A model generated the notes under the pieces. It saw only the letters and a list, made by a program, of their open reading frames with translations, made no database searches and was not told the origin of the DNA. From positions 9,563 to 73,562 of the forward strand of contig CAZJWK010000003.1 of the NCBI GenBank assembly GCA_964549595.1: a DNA stretch of 64,000 nucleotides, read 5' to 3'. Position numbers and translations under genes: made by a program. This DNA is from CAZQQN01 sp964549595. Lineage in GTDB: Bacteria > Bacteroidota > Bacteroidia > CAILMK01 > CAYYUA01. Positions within the stretch are counted from its first letter, which is position 1; the number at the start of each line of letters is the position of its first letter. This document shows, in pieces, positions 62,829 to 64,000 of the stretch.

Positions 62829-64000
62829 TCAATCTTCATTCAGTTTAATACTACTAAAGTATATGAAATGGTTATAAAAAAGGACAACAGATTTAAAATT
62901 TTCTTCAGATATGCGTTCGTCAGTCCCATGGATGCGGTTTAATTCAAAAGCATTTAACCGAATGGGAGAAAACCTAAAGATATTTTTAGCCACCACATGG
63001 TAATGCCTTGCGTCAGTAGCCCCAAGCACCAATGTAGGAGCCGTAATGGCTTCGGGGAAGACAGCCTTAATGGTTTGCTGCAGAACCTTAAAACCTTCAT
63101 TTTCGGTATCAGCAACAGGCGTAGGCTCATTAAGCAGACCGGCATTGGCGATTTGAATCCGGGCATTGCCTATTAGCTGTTTTAAATGCCTGTGGATGAC
63201 CTGGTCATCATCCCCGGGGAGTAAGCGGGCATTGATATTGACATTAGCCTTCCCGGGAAGGGTATTGGCTTTTTCTCCGCCCTGTACCATGGTTGGAGCA
63301 AGGGTGGTACGGATGCTGGCGTTGGCAGGACCGGTTTGCTCAAAATTTTTAACCAGGAGGGGCTTGAACAACCACTGATTAGCCATCACCAAACGCTGCG
63401 TCCATTTGCTATAAGGCGCTATAGCCCTGAAAAATTGTTGGACAGGCCTTGTTATCCGGGAAGGCATAGGTTTATCTTCCAACCTGGCCAAAACTTTGGA
63501 AACGTCACCAATGGCAGTACTTTTACCCGGCATGGAAGCATGACCTCCCTCCTGCTCACTCGTAAGGGTTATATTCAAACTTCCTTTTTCGGCCAATCCG
63601 ATTAAAGCCACTGGTTTTGAGACGCCGGGTACCAGGTTTTCAGTAACTGCCATGCCCTCATCCAATACAAATTCCGGTTTGACATTCTTGGCTTTTAACC
63701 TTTCGGCTATTTGGGCAGCCCCCTTTTCACCGCCGGTTTCTTCATCAAAGCCAAATGCCAAATAGATGTCCCTTTTGGGTTGATAACCTTTATTCAGCAG
63801 GTATTCCACAGCCTCTAAAATACCAACCACACTTACTTTATCATCCAGGGCTCCCCTACCCCAGATATACCCTTCTTCACGTTTTCCGCTAAATGGCCCG
63901 TATCGCCAATCCGATTCCGAACCGGGCGGGACCACATCATAATGGGCCAGGAGCACAATGGGCGAATCTTCAGGGCTGGCACTTTCCCAGCAATAAAGTA
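62829..64000 (-). CDS. M20-family metallopeptidase, 5' end missing
   Basis: 390 codons of a frame that runs open through the right edge; the beginning is missing, and the frame continues unbroken upstream of the first in-frame GTG (63956), reading YCWESASPEDSPIVLLAHYD. Zinc-site motifs of the M20 clan are in place: AHYDVV (His and Asp), GRGALDDK (bridging Asp), GFDEETGG (catalytic Glu pair), EGGHASMPG, and the late IHGTDE His. A dimerisation domain lies in the middle (about residues 150-290). The family hydrolyses peptides or acylamino acids (carboxypeptidase G2/PepV-like). It follows the gap region with its start beyond the window. Confidence 0.93.
   Translation of the reverse strand, partial: LYCWESASPEDSPIVLLAHYDVVPPGSESDWRYGPFSGKREEGYIWGRGALDDKVSVVGILEAVEYLLNKGYQPKRDIYLAFGFDEETGGEKGAAQIAERLKAKNVKPEFVLDEGMAVTENLVPGVSKPVALIGLAEKGSLNITLTSEQEGGHASMPGKSTAIGDVSKVLARLEDKPMPSRITRPVQQFFRAIAPYSKWTQRLVMANQWLFKPLLVKNFEQTGPANASIRTTLAPTMVQGGEKANTLPGKANVNINARLLPGDDDQVIHRHLKQLIGNARIQIANAGLLNEPTPVADTENEGFKVLQQTIKAVFPEAITAPTLVLGATDARHYHVVAKNIFRFSPIRLNAFELNRIHGTDERISEENFKSVVLFYNHFIYFSSIKLNED

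Overview
The window is a stretch of a Bacteroidota chromosome, most likely from the Cytophagales. Several things point there: type IX secretion (T9SS) cargo domains on two secreted proteins, a DUF5103-type T9SS plug protein, a SPOR protein, large SusC-like and DUF5916 outer-membrane proteins, RNase Y, a long SecA with a C-terminal zinc motif, and promoters of the Bacteroidetes form TTG-N19-TAnnTTTG. DNA is moderately A+T rich and gene dense. No tRNA, rRNA, CRISPR array, prophage or transposase gene was seen. A run of exactly 100 N (62516-62615) shows this is a draft scaffold.

Layout. 1-3331: 5' part of a UPF0173 metallo-hydrolase, then a peptide-type substrate-binding lipoprotein and a UMF1/Atg22-like MFS transporter. 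3521-11062 (minus): RNase Z with a STAS-like partner, thioredoxin reductase, an unknown exported protein, a T9SS-exported subtilisin, a lipoprotein and MnmA. 11372-12795 (plus): AroB and CsaA. 12822-19067 (minus): a MarR-adaptor-RND-TolC efflux operon. 19341-22254: family 2 glycosyltransferase, THEP1-type NTPase, membrane-anchored dimethylformamidase-like protein. 22353-27119 (plus): PheT, a ZapB-like coiled coil, ZapA, a structured RNA/terminator and RNase Y. 27261-30711: aldo/keto reductase, L-2-hydroxyglutarate oxidase, guanine deaminase and a NudL-type Nudix enzyme. 31131-36310: a single-domain response regulator, a cobalamin-binding-type protein, an AAA+/VWA chelatase-like pair and a TANGO2-like protein. 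36348-43041 (minus): SecA, DeoC, SPOR protein, metalloprotease lipoprotein, T9SS plug. 43238-48204 (minus): a T9SS-exported BNR-repeat protein, a tiny lipoprotein, ZIP transporter, PAP2 phosphatase and methyltransferase. 48564-52931 (plus): PIG-L deacetylase, a 62-residue one-helix protein and an SSS symporter in overlapping frames. 53048-56343 (minus): Gfo/Idh oxidoreductase, lipoprotein and undecaprenyl-phosphate sugar transferase. 56735-64000: a TerB-like unknown, a TonB-dependent receptor-like barrel, a DUF5916 barrel, the gap, and a truncated M20 peptidase.

Most of this is housekeeping or common Bacteroidota accessory content; I see no clear defence or mobile system. The items most worth a second look are the overlapping PIG-L/one-helix/SSS operon with a charged insertion in the symporter, the AAA+/VWA pair whose nucleotide-binding motifs depart from consensus, the zapA-rny structured RNA, the assembly gap that falls inside a 29-bp palindrome, and a set of genes that can only start at TTG. 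Start sites were moved inward where the longest frame lacked a sensible signal peptide or conserved N-terminus; each entry says so.
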